Shown here: piece after piece, positions 1-7,702 of the stretch
Layout: every line of letters begins with the position of its first letter
Numbering within the stretch: position 1 is the first letter of the stretch
Source of the DNA: Plantibacter auratus
GTDB taxonomy: Bacteria > Actinomycetota > Actinomycetes > Actinomycetales > Microbacteriaceae
Assembly: GCF_050587365.1 (NCBI RefSeq)
Contig: NZ_JBOBFV010000001.1
Span: 930,001-994,000, forward strand
Length of the DNA stretch: 64,000 nt
Direction of reading: 5' to 3'
Made by a program: the position numbers and the translations under genes
Notes under the pieces: model-generated
The model's database searches: none
Seen by the model: the letters and a program-made list of their open reading frames with translations, nothing else
Told to the model about the DNA's origin: nothing

Positions 1-1
1 G

Positions 2-514
2 CTCGCCGTGCGCGGCTCCCTGCCGTTGGAACCGCTCCTGCACGGTGGCGGTCAGGAACGCGGTCGCCGGAGCGGGACCGAACAGGTGGCCGCCGCCGTC
101 GGGCTCGCGACGGCGCTGGAGCTCGCCGAGCGTGATCGGGTGGAAGCGGTGGACCGCGTCAGCGGACTGCGTGACGCGTTCATCGCGAGGGTCCTGAACG
201 AGGTCCCGCGTGCTCGGTTGACGGGCCACCCCGAACGACGCCTACCGGGCATCGCATCGTTCGTGTTCCCCGGGACCTCCGGCGAGGCGGTCCTCCTCGA
301 ACTCGAACGGCGGGGCGTCATCTCCTCGAGCGGCTCCGCGTGTGCCGCCGGCAGCGACGAGCCGTCACCGGCCCTCCTCGCGATCGGCATCGCTCCGGAG
401 GTCGCACAGACCGCCGTGCGCTTCAGTTGGACCGCCGCCGTCACTGCGGCCGAGCTGGACCGGACGGCGAACGCCGTCGTCGCCTCGGTGGAGGCCGTCG
501 CGGGTCTCCGCTGA
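2..514 (+). CDS. Cysteine desulfurase (NifS/IscS-like), 3' part only
   Basis: This is the C-terminal part of a PLP-dependent cysteine desulfurase, which takes sulfur from L-cysteine for Fe-S cluster or thio-cofactor assembly. The open frame runs in from the left edge, so the PLP lysine half is outside the window. The visible part has the family segment LHGGGQERGRRSGTEQ near its start and the loop SSSGSACAAG, whose cysteine (codon near base 341) is the expected persulfide-forming residue. The stop is at 512-514. The family assignment is firm. Which paralogue it is (IscS, SufS or a tRNA-thiolation NifS) cannot be told from this fragment. Confidence 0.9.
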   Translation, partial: LAVRGSLPLEPLLHGGGQERGRRSGTEQVAAAVGLATALELAERDRVEAVDRVSGLRDAFIARVLNEVPRARLTGHPERRLPGIASFVFPGTSGEAVLLELERRGVISSSGSACAAGSDEPSPALLAIGIAPEVAQTAVRFSWTAAVTAAELDRTANAVVASVEAVAGLR

Positions 515-609
515 ACCCCACGACGCCCGACCGGACGGATCCGGCCGGGCGCTCGGTGCCGGGTGTCCGACGCCGGGTGTCTGGCGGCGCTCACCGCCGG
601 AGGCTGGGC

Positions 610-615
610 TACGGT
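610..615 (+). promoter_or_regulatory. -10-like TACGGT before the 623 start
   Basis: TACGGT lies seven bases before the ATG at 623, a spacing that fits a leaderless transcript. No clear -35 hexamer was seen. Confidence 0.4.
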
Positions 616-622
616 GGGATCC

Positions 623-823
623 ATGAGCACCGAGCAGGACGCGGCAGACCGCGCACGACGTCGACACGACAACGAGGACGCTGACGCCGTCACCCGGTTC
701 CTCGCCGAGCGTGACCCGGAGTACGACCTCCACACGGAGCGTCTGGTCGACCCGGAGGAGGTCATCCTCAAGGACTGGCTGCCGCACGCGACCCCGACCG
801 ACGGTGGCGCCCCCGCTCCCTGA
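623..823 (+). CDS. Small acidic hypothetical protein
   Basis: A 66-residue protein starting MSTEQDAADRARR, rich in Asp, Glu and Arg, without signal peptide or membrane segment. The ATG at 623 is preferred over an upstream in-frame codon at 563 because TACGGT sits seven bases before it and the residues encoded by the extension look non-coding. No family was recognised. It stands alone between the desulfurase gene and a small amphipathic protein gene. Confidence 0.6.
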   Translation: MSTEQDAADRARRRHDNEDADAVTRFLAERDPEYDLHTERLVDPEEVILKDWLPHATPTDGGAPAP

Positions 824-958
824 GGGACGACGCCCACCCGCGCCGGATCGTCTCATGATCTAGCCGTCCACGCCTCGGAACACAAGTGGTTGCCGTGCGG
901 GCGCGGGCCCGCGAGGCTTGAACGGTGACCGAGAGTCGGGATCAGAGACGGAGCTGAC

Positions 959-1174
959 ATGGGATTCCTGGACAACGCCAAGGACGCTGCTGAGGCGACC
1001 GGCCGGAAGATCGGCGAGACCGTCGAAGACGCCAAGGACCGGATCGGCGACAAGGTCGACGAGGCCAAGGCCGACGCGAAGGTGAAGCAGGCGGAGGCCG
1101 ACGTGAAGAAGGCCGAGGCCGAGCGCGACACCACCGAGGCGAAGAACGACTACAAGGAGCAGCTGCGCGACTGA
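959..1174 (+). CDS. Small amphipathic Lys/Glu/Ala-rich helical protein
   Basis: A 71-residue protein that is almost wholly charged helix. Lys, Glu, Asp and Ala alternate, with near-heptad or 11-residue spacing from residue 20 to 70 (DAKDRIGDKVDEAK and similar). It resembles CsbD-like, LEA-like or YtxH-tail stress proteins by composition only; no family motif was identified. A GGAG ribosome-binding site lies about six bases before the ATG. A strong terminator hairpin follows the stop, so it is probably a single-gene unit. A role in envelope or desiccation stress is only a guess. Confidence 0.7.
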   Translation: MGFLDNAKDAAEATGRKIGETVEDAKDRIGDKVDEAKADAKVKQAEADVKKAEAERDTTEAKNDYKEQLRD

Positions 1175-1190
1175 CGCGCCCTCTGAACGA

Positions 1191-1226
1191 CGAGGACCCC
1201 GCCTGGCGAACGCCGCGGGGTCCTCG
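1191..1226 (+). terminator. Terminator hairpin after the 71-aa gene
   Basis: Perfect 12-bp inverted repeat, 1191-1202 (CGAGGACCCCGC) with 1215-1226, and a 12-nt loop. There is no U-tract, as is common in high-GC actinobacteria. Confidence 0.8.
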
Positions 1227-1393
1227 CTCATTGTCGGGGCGCGGGTCTCCCCCGGCGACAACCGGGGCCGGTGATGCCGATGTGATCGCCGAGACCCGCC
1301 GGAAAAGGGTTCTGACAGCGCCGATCTCGAGTGCCATCATGAACGGTAGCCGCGGACGCCCGGCCCGCGACCCGTTCCGACGAGGTGGCCGAC

Positions 1394-1963
1394 ATGTCGA
1401 TCCTCCGCACCATTCCCGAAGCCGATGCCGATGCGACGACGGCCGCGATGTACGACGACGACATCGCCGACCAGGGTTTCGTCGCGGCGCACACGAAGGT
1501 GATGGCGTTGAACCCCGGGGCCTACGCCGCATGGGAGGCGCTGATCGGTGAGATCGCCCGACCGCTCGGCCTGCGACGCTACGAGCTCGTGACGCTCGCC
1601 GCGGCGCGAGGGACGCGGTCACGGCATTGCCGTCTCGCTCACGGCCGGAGATCGCTGTCGCTGTTCGAGGAGGACCAGCTCGTGCGCATCGCGGCGGACT
1701 ATCGCGACGCCGGTCTGAGCCCCGCGGAGGTCGCGATGATGGCCTACGCGGAACGGGTGGGTCGCGACTCGGACCGGATGACCGACGCCGACAGCCTGAC
1801 CCTGCGCCAGCACGGCTTCTCCGACCGGGAGATCCTCGACATCACCCTCGCTGCGGCCGCCCGCAACTACTACAGCCGAGCGATCCAGGCGCTCGCGGTC
1901 GACGTCGACGTTCCGGAGGACATCAGACCCGAACTGCGGGACGCGCTCGTCCGGGGCCTCTGA
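1394..1963 (+). CDS. AhpD-like / carboxymuconolactone decarboxylase-family protein
   Basis: A 189-residue all-helical protein of the AhpD-like peroxidase-related group. AhpD uses a CxxC pair followed by His to reduce peroxides or partner peroxiredoxins. Here the active-site segment reads RSRHCRLAH, so only the second cysteine (C79) and the histidine (H83) are kept and the first cysteine position is Ser. Many actinobacterial members share this single-Cys form. The ATG at 1394 is chosen over a GTG at 1385 because GAGG lies eight bases before it. It converges with the ABC-F gene, with a gap of only 16 bases. A peroxidase-related function is inferred. Confidence 0.75.
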   Translation: MSILRTIPEADADATTAAMYDDDIADQGFVAAHTKVMALNPGAYAAWEALIGEIARPLGLRRYELVTLAAARGTRSRHCRLAHGRRSLSLFEEDQLVRIAADYRDAGLSPAEVAMMAYAERVGRDSDRMTDADSLTLRQHGFSDREILDITLAAAARNYYSRAIQALAVDVDVPEDIRPELRDALVRGL

Positions 1964-1979
1964 AACGCGACACCGCGGG

Positions 1980-3635
1980 CTAGCGCTCCGAGACCTGGCC
2001 TGCTTCGACGACCCACCGCCGTTCGATCCGGACGGTGTCGAGCATGCGGCGGTCGTGGGTGACGAGGAGGAGTGTTCCGTCGTAGCTCTCGAGTGCCTCC
2101 TCGAGCTGTTCGATCGCAGCGAGGTCGAGGTGGTTCGTCGGCTCGTCCAAGACCAGCAGGTTGATCCCCGTCGCCTGGAGCACGGCGAGCCCGGCGCGGG
2201 TGCGCTCCCCCGGCGACAACTCGTCGACGGGTCGGTTCACGTGGTCGGCCTTCAGCCCGAACTTCGCCAGGAGCGTCCTGACCTCTCCCGGACTGAGGTC
2301 GGGCACGATCGCCTCGAAGCGGTCGGCGAGCGGCTCCGTGCCGACGAGCAGTGAGCGGGCCTGGTCGATCTCGCCGATCCGCACACTCGAGCCGAGGCTC
2401 GCGCTGCCCGCGTCGGATTCGCGACGACCGAGCAGCGTCGCGAGCAGGGTGGACTTGCCGGCGCCGTTGGGCCCCGTGATGCCGATCCGATCGCCCACGT
2501 TCACCTGGAGCGACAGAGGGCCGAGCTGGAAGTCGCCCTGCCGGACGACGGCCTCGGACAGCGTCGCGACGACCGTGCTCGAACGCGGTGCGCTGCCGAT
2601 CGTGAACTGCAGCTGCCACTCCTTGCGCGGTTCCTCGACCTCGTCCAGCCGAGCGATGCGGCTCTCCATCTGCCGGACCTTCTGGGCCTGCTTCTCCGAG
2701 GACTCCGCCGAGGCCTTCCGCCGGATCTTGTCGTTGTCGGGCGCCTTCTTCATCGCGTTCCGCACGCCCTGGCTGGACCACTCCCGCTGCACCCGGGCGC
2801 GACCGACGAGATCCGCCTTCTTGTCGGCGAACTCGTCATAGGCGTCGCGGGCGTGCCGCCTGGCGACCTCGCGCTCCTCGAGGTAGGCCTCGTATCCTCC
2901 CCCGAAGACCCGGTTGCTCTGCTGCGCGAGGTCGAGTTCGAGGACGCGCGTGACGCAGCGGGCGAGGAACTCACGGTCGTGGCTGACGAGCACCACACCT
3001 CCGCGCAATCCCTGTACGAAGCGTTCGAGCCGCTCCAAGCCGTCCAGGTCGAGGTCGTTGGTCGGTTCGTCGAGGAGGACGATGTCGAATCGCGACAGCA
3101 GCAGCGCCGCCAGTCCGACGCGAGCGGCCTGCCCACCGGACAGTGAGGTCATCATCGTGGTCGTGACATCCGCGTCGAGGTCCAGCCCGAGGTCGGCGAG
3201 GACCGCGGGGATCCGCTCCTCGAGATCGGCCGCGCCGCTCGCCAACCAGCGGTCGAGGGCGGCGGAGTAGACGTCCGCGGGGTCCGCGCCGGCCTGCGGG
3301 GGTTCGGCGAGCGCCGCGGCGGCCGCGTCCATCGCCTCGGTCGCCGCAGCGCAGCCGGTGCGCCGGGCGATGTAGGCGGCGACACTCTCACCGACGACGC
3401 GCTCATGTTCCTGCGGGAGCGCGCCCACGAAGGCGTCGGACGGCGACAGCGTGATCGTGCCGGCCTGCGGTTCGAGCGAGCCGCCGAGGAGCTGCAGCAG
3501 CGTCGACTTCCCCGCGCCGTTCATCCCGACGACGCCGATGACGTCGCCCGGCGCCACCGTCAGATCGAGGCCGTCGAACAGGGTGCGGTGGCCGTGTCCT
3601 CCGGCCAGGCCTTGGGCCACGAGCGTTGCAGTCAT
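1980..3635 (-). CDS. ABC-F family ATPase with two nucleotide-binding domains
   Basis: A 551-residue duplicated ABC ATPase without membrane segments. Domain 1 has Walker A GMNGAGKST (37-45), signature LSGGQ (165-169) and Walker B LLDEPTNDLD (187-196). A charged linker (about 240-345) joins it to domain 2, with Walker A GPNGAGKST, signature LSPGE and Walker B LVLDEPTNHLD. ABC-F proteins act on the ribosome: some rescue stalled translation, others give resistance to 50S-targeting antibiotics. The second signature is LSPGE rather than LSGGE. A GACGAT hexamer lies six bases before the ATG, so it may be leaderless. It could be a housekeeping or a resistance ABC-F; the sequence alone does not decide. 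Confidence 0.93.
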   Translation of the reverse strand: MTATLVAQGLAGGHGHRTLFDGLDLTVAPGDVIGVVGMNGAGKSTLLQLLGGSLEPQAGTITLSPSDAFVGALPQEHERVVGESVAAYIARRTGCAAATEAMDAAAAALAEPPQAGADPADVYSAALDRWLASGAADLEERIPAVLADLGLDLDADVTTTMMTSLSGGQAARVGLAALLLSRFDIVLLDEPTNDLDLDGLERLERFVQGLRGGVVLVSHDREFLARCVTRVLELDLAQQSNRVFGGGYEAYLEEREVARRHARDAYDEFADKKADLVGRARVQREWSSQGVRNAMKKAPDNDKIRRKASAESSEKQAQKVRQMESRIARLDEVEEPRKEWQLQFTIGSAPRSSTVVATLSEAVVRQGDFQLGPLSLQVNVGDRIGITGPNGAGKSTLLATLLGRRESDAGSASLGSSVRIGEIDQARSLLVGTEPLADRFEAIVPDLSPGEVRTLLAKFGLKADHVNRPVDELSPGERTRAGLAVLQATGINLLVLDEPTNHLDLAAIEQLEEALESYDGTLLLVTHDRRMLDTVRIERRWVVEAGQVSER

Positions 3636-3705
3636 GCTGCAATCGTCTCATTCCGTCCGGGCCTCGGTGAACGTTCATTTCGCGCCACGAGTCGGCGGAG
3701 TAGCG

Positions 3706-3720
3706 TATCGCATCACGATA
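3706..3720. promoter_or_regulatory. 15-bp palindrome, operator candidate
   Basis: TATCG-CATCA-CGATA is a perfect palindrome around a 5-base spacer, in the intergenic region between the divergent ABC-F and DUF3494 genes. It looks like a dimeric repressor site. The binding protein is unknown. Confidence 0.5.
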
Positions 3721-3740
3721 ACGATTGGCTACATCAGGAG

Positions 3741-3757
3741 CGCTAGCTGATCTAGCG
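3741..3757. promoter_or_regulatory. Second palindrome, operator candidate
   Basis: CGCTAG-CTGAT-CTAGCG has 6-bp arms and a 5-base spacer. It lies 20 bases downstream of the first palindrome, upstream of the DUF3494 gene. Confidence 0.45.
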
Positions 3758-3819
3758 ACCCCCGAAGGTGGTACACAGGGAACAGTTGCGGTTGATGTCG
3801 CCATCCTCGTTGGCTTCGC

Positions 3820-3841
3820 GCCCCTCCCACACGGAAGGGGC
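3820..3841 (+). promoter_or_regulatory. Hairpin covering the DUF3494 ribosome-binding site
   Basis: GCCCCT (3820-3825) can pair with AGGGGC (3836-3841). The 3' arm is the purine-rich Shine-Dalgarno stretch GGAAGGGG (3833-3840) just before the ATG at 3846, so the stem would hide the ribosome-binding site. Six base pairs with a 10-nt loop is modest, and function is inferred. Confidence 0.35.
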
Positions 3842-3845
3842 CTTC

Positions 3846-5063
3846 ATGCGCCTCGAACTCTCCCCACCTGACCACAGCGCCAGACCCGGTCGCACTCGCC
3901 CACGGCTCTTCGCCGCAGCGGCAGTCGTGACCGTCGGACTCCTGGCCATCGGTGCCGGACCGGCGAACGCCGCGACCTCGATCGACGGCCCGATCTTCCT
4001 CGGTACGGCAGCCGACTACGGCGTCCTCGCCGCATCGGCCGTCACCAACACCGGCGCGACCACGATCAACGGCGACCTCGGGCTGAGCCCGGAGAGCTCC
4101 GTGACCGGCTTCCCGCCGGGCCTCGTCAACGGCACCCAGAACGTGACGAACGAGCCCGCCGCCCTGGCCAAGAACGACCTCCTCAAGGCGATGGGCGTCG
4201 CCTCCAGCCTCACGCCGGCCCCGCAGCAGGTCGGTGAGCTCACCGACCTCAACCTCACTCCCGGCGTCTACGCCGGCGGAGAGATCTCCCTCACCGGAAA
4301 CGTGACGCTCACCGGCACCGCGGAGTCGGTCTGGGTCTTCCAGGCGGCGAGCACGCTGAAGACCGGCATCGGTTCCTCGGTCACCCTCGTCGGCGGCGCG
4401 AGCGCCTGCAACGTGTTCTGGCGTGTCGGCAGCGACGCCACGCTCAACGGAGGCGCGCCCTTCGTCGGCACGATCCTCGCCGACACGTCCATCTCCACGG
4501 GAGCGGGCACGGTCGTCGAAGGACGTCTCCTCGCGTCCACCGGCGCCGTGACGCTCATCAACACCGTCATCAACCGGCCGACCGGCTGCGACGACGGCAG
4601 CGGCTCCGAGGTCACGACGAGCCCGGAGATCACCTCCGCTCCGCTCCCCGGCGGCACCGTCGGCACGACCTATGACAGCACGGTCACCTCGACCGGCAGC
4701 CCCGACGCGACGTACACGGTCACCTCGGGTGTCCTGCCCCCGGGACTCGTCCTCGACAGCGTGACCGGTGGCGTGACCGGCACGCCCACGACGCCCGGGA
4801 CCTACACGGTCACCATCACCGCGAGTAACGGCAGCGCGCCCGACGACTCCATCGAATCGACGATCGTCATCGTCCCGCCGGGCACCCCGCAGGTCCCCGG
4901 GCAGCCGGCCGTTCCAGCCGGAGACATCACGAGGCTCCCCGACACCGGGTTCCAGGGATCCACGCTCGCGATCGTGGCCGGCTCCCTGCTCGGCCTCGGC
5001 CTGCTCGCGGGCATCGCCTCGGTGATCGTGCGACGTCGTCGACGCGACCAGCTGGGTGGCTGA
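3846..5063 (+). CDS. LPXTG-anchored surface protein with DUF3494 (ice-binding-like) domain
   Basis: A 405-residue secreted protein. It has a signal peptide (1-42, cleavage likely after GPANA), a DUF3494 beta-solenoid-like domain (about 48-250, with the typical ILGTAADYGVLA-like opening and NGDLGLSP), and a putative Ig-like domain (about 260-345, PPGLVLDSVTGGVTGTPT). A short Pro linker, the sortase motif LPDTG (364-368), a membrane helix and an RRRRR tail follow. DUF3494 includes ice-binding and adhesive proteins; either role fits. The ATG at 3846 is chosen over in-frame codons from 3768 because it directly follows GGAAGGGG and begins the signal peptide. Upstream palindromes suggest regulation. 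Confidence 0.85.
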   Translation: MRLELSPPDHSARPGRTRPRLFAAAAVVTVGLLAIGAGPANAATSIDGPIFLGTAADYGVLAASAVTNTGATTINGDLGLSPESSVTGFPPGLVNGTQNVTNEPAALAKNDLLKAMGVASSLTPAPQQVGELTDLNLTPGVYAGGEISLTGNVTLTGTAESVWVFQAASTLKTGIGSSVTLVGGASACNVFWRVGSDATLNGGAPFVGTILADTSISTGAGTVVEGRLLASTGAVTLINTVINRPTGCDDGSGSEVTTSPEITSAPLPGGTVGTTYDSTVTSTGSPDATYTVTSGVLPPGLVLDSVTGGVTGTPTTPGTYTVTITASNGSAPDDSIESTIVIVPPGTPQVPGQPAVPAGDITRLPDTGFQGSTLAIVAGSLLGLGLLAGIASVIVRRRRRDQLGG

Positions 5064-5097
5064 CGCGACGCTGGTCGGCAGCCTGACGCCGTGACCG

Positions 5098-5103
5098 TAG
5101 GCT
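5098..5103 (+). promoter_or_regulatory. -10-like TAGGCT, probable leaderless start
   Basis: TAGGCT is exactly six bases before the ATG at 5110. No convincing -35 hexamer was found. Confidence 0.5.
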
Positions 5104-5109
5104 GAGGGC

Positions 5110-5457
5110 ATGGATCACAAGCAGCTGCGCTCCTTCGTCGCCTCCGCGGAGACCCTCCACTTCGCGAAGGCGGCCAAGGCGCTCGGTGTGCCGCGAAGCA
5201 CCGTCGTCGCCGACGTCCGGAAGCTCGAGGAGAGCGTCGGAGCGGAACTGTTCGCTCGCGACGTGGAATCCACGCAGCTGACGGACGCCGGCTACGCGTT
5301 CCTCATCGAGGCGCGTCGCCAGCTCGACGCCTCTGCGGCAGCGGCAGCGAAGTCGGCTCCCGCGCCGGGCGGCAAAGCCAAAGCGAACAAGGGCAAGGGT
5401 CGCGCGCCGAAGGTCAAGGGCGAGCCGCTGCCGTACAAGAAGCGCCAGGGCCGCTGA
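5110..5457 (+). CDS. LysR-type HTH domain protein without effector domain
   Basis: A 115-residue protein. Residues 3-62 match the LysR winged-HTH (LRSFVASAETLHFAKAAKAL, then ALGVPRSTVVADVRKLEE and LFARD). Normal LysR regulators run to about 300 residues with a ligand-binding domain. Here the protein stops shortly after the linker helix in an Ala/Lys/Gly/Pro-rich basic tail (75-115). The frame is intact and starts behind a -10-like TAGGCT, so it looks like a real short gene rather than a fresh truncation. The tail could aid DNA binding. It converges with the membrane protein gene, 13 bases apart. The target is unknown. Confidence 0.8.
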   Translation: MDHKQLRSFVASAETLHFAKAAKALGVPRSTVVADVRKLEESVGAELFARDVESTQLTDAGYAFLIEARRQLDASAAAAAKSAPAPGGKAKANKGKGRAPKVKGEPLPYKKRQGR

Positions 5458-5470
5458 GCCGCACGCGCCG

Positions 5471-6640
5471 TCAGCGGTCCTGCGTCTCCGACGAGGATTC
5501 GACGACCCGCACCGATTCGTTTCGCCGCTCCGCGTCGGCTCGGGCCGTCCGTGCGATCGACAGGAGGGTCTCGACGGGCGTCGGCGCGGCCGAATCCACC
5601 GCGACGCCGAGGTTCGCAGCACCGGCGAAACCGTCGAGCTGCTGCGTCACGGCCTCCCGGTAGCCGGCGGCGATCGGTGCCGCGAGGTCGTGGAGCCCCG
5701 AGAGGCCGGTCGGCCCTGGTTCGACCGACGTGGCCACGAGGATCGTCCCGCCCCACACTCGCGTACAGACGGACCCGGCCGGCAGCTCCCGGAAGACCGC
5801 GGCTGCGAGCAGTGCCTCCAGCTCCCCCGCCGTCGCCATCCCGTAGGCGCGGCGGAGGTCGCCGTAGCCGTCGATCGCCACGACGAGGATCGCGAGGCGA
5901 CTGTCGGACTGCTGCCTGTCGCGGAGTCGGGTCGCCTCGGCGATGAAGGCGCGGCGCCCCACCGTGCGGACGCCCACCCGCTCCGAGGAGAGGCGCTGCT
6001 TGCGCTCCCAGGAGCGTAGGAGGACGAGGCCGACGGCGATCGCGACGACGAACACGAGGTTCATGTAGGTCACGATGGGCGTGCTGAACAGCCGCTCGAA
6101 GATCTCCGAGTGAGGACCCACCGTGAGGTAGACCGCGAGGCGCACGGCGGTGAACACCGCGTGCAGGATCATGACCACGACGAGCACCAGTGACGCCGGT
6201 GCCGTTCGCATCCGCCCCCGTCGCGCCTCGTACGCGACCAGGAGCGACAGCATGATGAGCGAGATGAGCCGGGCGATGGTGCCGGCCCACTCCGGGTCGT
6301 CGGTGGGGTCGAGGACGGCGGAGATCGCCGTCCCCCCGACGAAGAGGGTGCCGAGCAGCACGAGGCTGCGCCGACCGTTGAACAGCCGGCACCCGACCCA
6401 CAGGGCGGCGATCGAGGCGACCATGGCGGCGTTGGCGACGGCGACGATCCATACCGAGTCGCCGTTGAGCGTGGCGGCGAGATAGCTGACCGCGGAGAGC
6501 AGGGTGGTGGCGAATCCGGACATCCAGGCTGCCATATGGCGTCCGGCGAGGGTTCGCGCGCTGTCGAGTCCGTAGAAGATCCCGCACGCGGCGCAGACGA
6601 TCACCGCCACCACCAGCATGCTCGCCAGATCGATCGTCAC
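5471..6640 (-). CDS. Multi-pass membrane protein with degenerate GGDEF domain
   Basis: A 389-residue protein with about seven membrane helices (residues 5-210) followed by a cytoplasmic domain shaped like a diguanylate cyclase. VVAIDGYGDLRRAYG (about 253-267) matches the DIDxFKxxND region of GGDEF domains, but the signature is VWGGTILVA: both glycines (297-298) are kept, while the D, E and F of GGDEF are T, I and L. Loss of the catalytic acid predicts no c-di-GMP synthesis. The domain may sense nucleotide or bind a partner. No EAL domain is attached. The ATG at 6640 starts directly with a membrane helix. Confidence 0.75.
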   Translation of the reverse strand: MTIDLASMLVVAVIVCAACGIFYGLDSARTLAGRHMAAWMSGFATTLLSAVSYLAATLNGDSVWIVAVANAAMVASIAALWVGCRLFNGRRSLVLLGTLFVGGTAISAVLDPTDDPEWAGTIARLISLIMLSLLVAYEARRGRMRTAPASLVLVVVMILHAVFTAVRLAVYLTVGPHSEIFERLFSTPIVTYMNLVFVVAIAVGLVLLRSWERKQRLSSERVGVRTVGRRAFIAEATRLRDRQQSDSRLAILVVAIDGYGDLRRAYGMATAGELEALLAAAVFRELPAGSVCTRVWGGTILVATSVEPGPTGLSGLHDLAAPIAAGYREAVTQQLDGFAGAANLGVAVDSAAPTPVETLLSIARTARADAERRNESVRVVESSSETQDR

Positions 6641-6757
6641 CCGTGGCCTCCCCGAGGCGCCCGTTCGGGTGGCGCCTCATCGAGCGTACCGCCGGAGCAC
6701 GACCCCGCTGGCGGCAGGGACGTCGGAAGCATCTGGGTGCTGAACCACGGAGACCCG

Positions 6758-7294
6758 ATGTGCCACCATCGATCCATGCGCGAATCGCCCGACCGTCCCG
6801 TCGCCGTCCGCGCGACGGCGTTCCGTGGCACGTCGAGATGGCGCCGACGGCCGCTGCGGTTCGTCGGCTACGACGCCCTCCTGCCGGACGGTTCCGTCAG
6901 GTTCGACGTGGATCTCGCCGCAGCCATGCCTGCCCACCCGGCGGATGCCTCGACCCGCGACACCAACGTCCACGATCGCTGTCCCGAGGTCGGTGCCGGT
7001 CCGTGGGTCGACGGGTTCGGTCGTGCCGTCGATGGGCCGGACGACGGCGGACCGCCGCTGAGCGCACGGCGCGGCGCGCGCCCGCGACCCACCGACCTGC
7101 CCGGCCGCCGCCCATCGGCGAAGGTCGGGCGACGCTGGCGCACCGGCTTCGGCGTGGCAGCGCTCGGCCTCGGTGCCCTGCTCGTCATCGGCCCGCTCCG
7201 CGACACCCCTGTGGGCTTCCTCGGGGTGGTCAGCGCGTTCGCCGGGCTCGCAGCTCTACTGGGCTTGGTCCCTCGCGCCAGACGATGGTGGTGA
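6758..7294 (+). CDS. Hypothetical protein with C-terminal membrane segments
   Basis: A 178-residue protein with a basic, disordered N-terminal two-thirds (Arg/Pro/Asp-rich) and two probable membrane helices near residues 130-170 (GVAALGLGALLVIGPL; VGFLGVVSAFAGLAALLGLV), ending RARRWW. The C-terminus recalls small DUF2892-like membrane domains, but the match is weak. The ATG at 6758 has GGAG six bases before it; a second ATG at 6776 is possible. It ends before the inverted repeat at 7315-7365. Confidence 0.55.
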   Translation: MCHHRSMRESPDRPVAVRATAFRGTSRWRRRPLRFVGYDALLPDGSVRFDVDLAAAMPAHPADASTRDTNVHDRCPEVGAGPWVDGFGRAVDGPDDGGPPLSARRGARPRPTDLPGRRPSAKVGRRWRTGFGVAALGLGALLVIGPLRDTPVGFLGVVSAFAGLAALLGLVPRARRWW

Positions 7295-7314
7295 CGGTCG
7301 ATCGCCTCGACCCG

Positions 7315-7365
7315 GAGTGCGCGTTCTGTCCCGAAACCCGTACGCAGGCGACAGAACGCGCACTC
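7315..7365. repeat. Perfect 16-bp inverted repeat, REP-like or bidirectional terminator
   Basis: GAGTGCGCGTTCTGTC (7315-7330) and its exact complement (7350-7365) flank a 19-nt loop. It sits between the convergent genes ending at 7294 and 7385, at the left edge of the A+T-richer island. It could terminate both genes or be a dispersed palindromic element. No second copy was seen in the window. Confidence 0.75.
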
Positions 7366-7384
7366 TCGGCGTGGAAGTGTGACG

Positions 7385-7702
7385 CTACGCGGCCGCAGGC
7401 TTCAGTGGCGTGATCGCCGCGATCTGCTGCGAAAGCCGATCCTCGGCGAGATCGAGCTCGTAGCGCATCTGCAGGTTGAGCCAGAATTGCGCCGAAGTGC
7501 CGAAGTACTTCGCAAGCCGGAGCGCGGTGTCCGCTGTGATGGACCGTTTGCCGTGGACGATCTCATTGATGCGACGTGGTGGGACTCCGATGGACACCGC
7601 CAGCTTGTTCTGCGTGATGCCGAACCCCTCGATGAAGTCCTCCATGAGCACGTCACCGGGGTGGATCGGTGCTAGCTTGCCGCTCGAGTCAGTGATACTC
7701 AA
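7385..7702 (-). CDS. higA: HigA-family antitoxin / XRE-HTH protein
   Basis: A 105-residue HigA-type antitoxin. The family signature IHPGDVLMEDF is at residues 13-23, followed by an XRE HTH (about 28-68: ITQNKLAVSIGVPPRRINEIV, then ITADTALRLAKYFG) and the typical FWLNLQMRYELDLA at 73-86. Such proteins bind their own promoter and neutralise a HigB RNase. The start is taken as a TTG at 7702, behind an AGGAGG-like site and overlapping the remnant higB stop (7691-7689), the usual coupled arrangement. An upstream in-frame ATG at 7753 lies inside higB sequence. The toxin partner is frameshifted, so this antitoxin is probably an orphan. Confidence 0.85.
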   Translation of the reverse strand: MSITDSSGKLAPIHPGDVLMEDFIEGFGITQNKLAVSIGVPPRRINEIVHGKRSITADTALRLAKYFGTSAQFWLNLQMRYELDLAEDRLSQQIAAITPLKPAAA

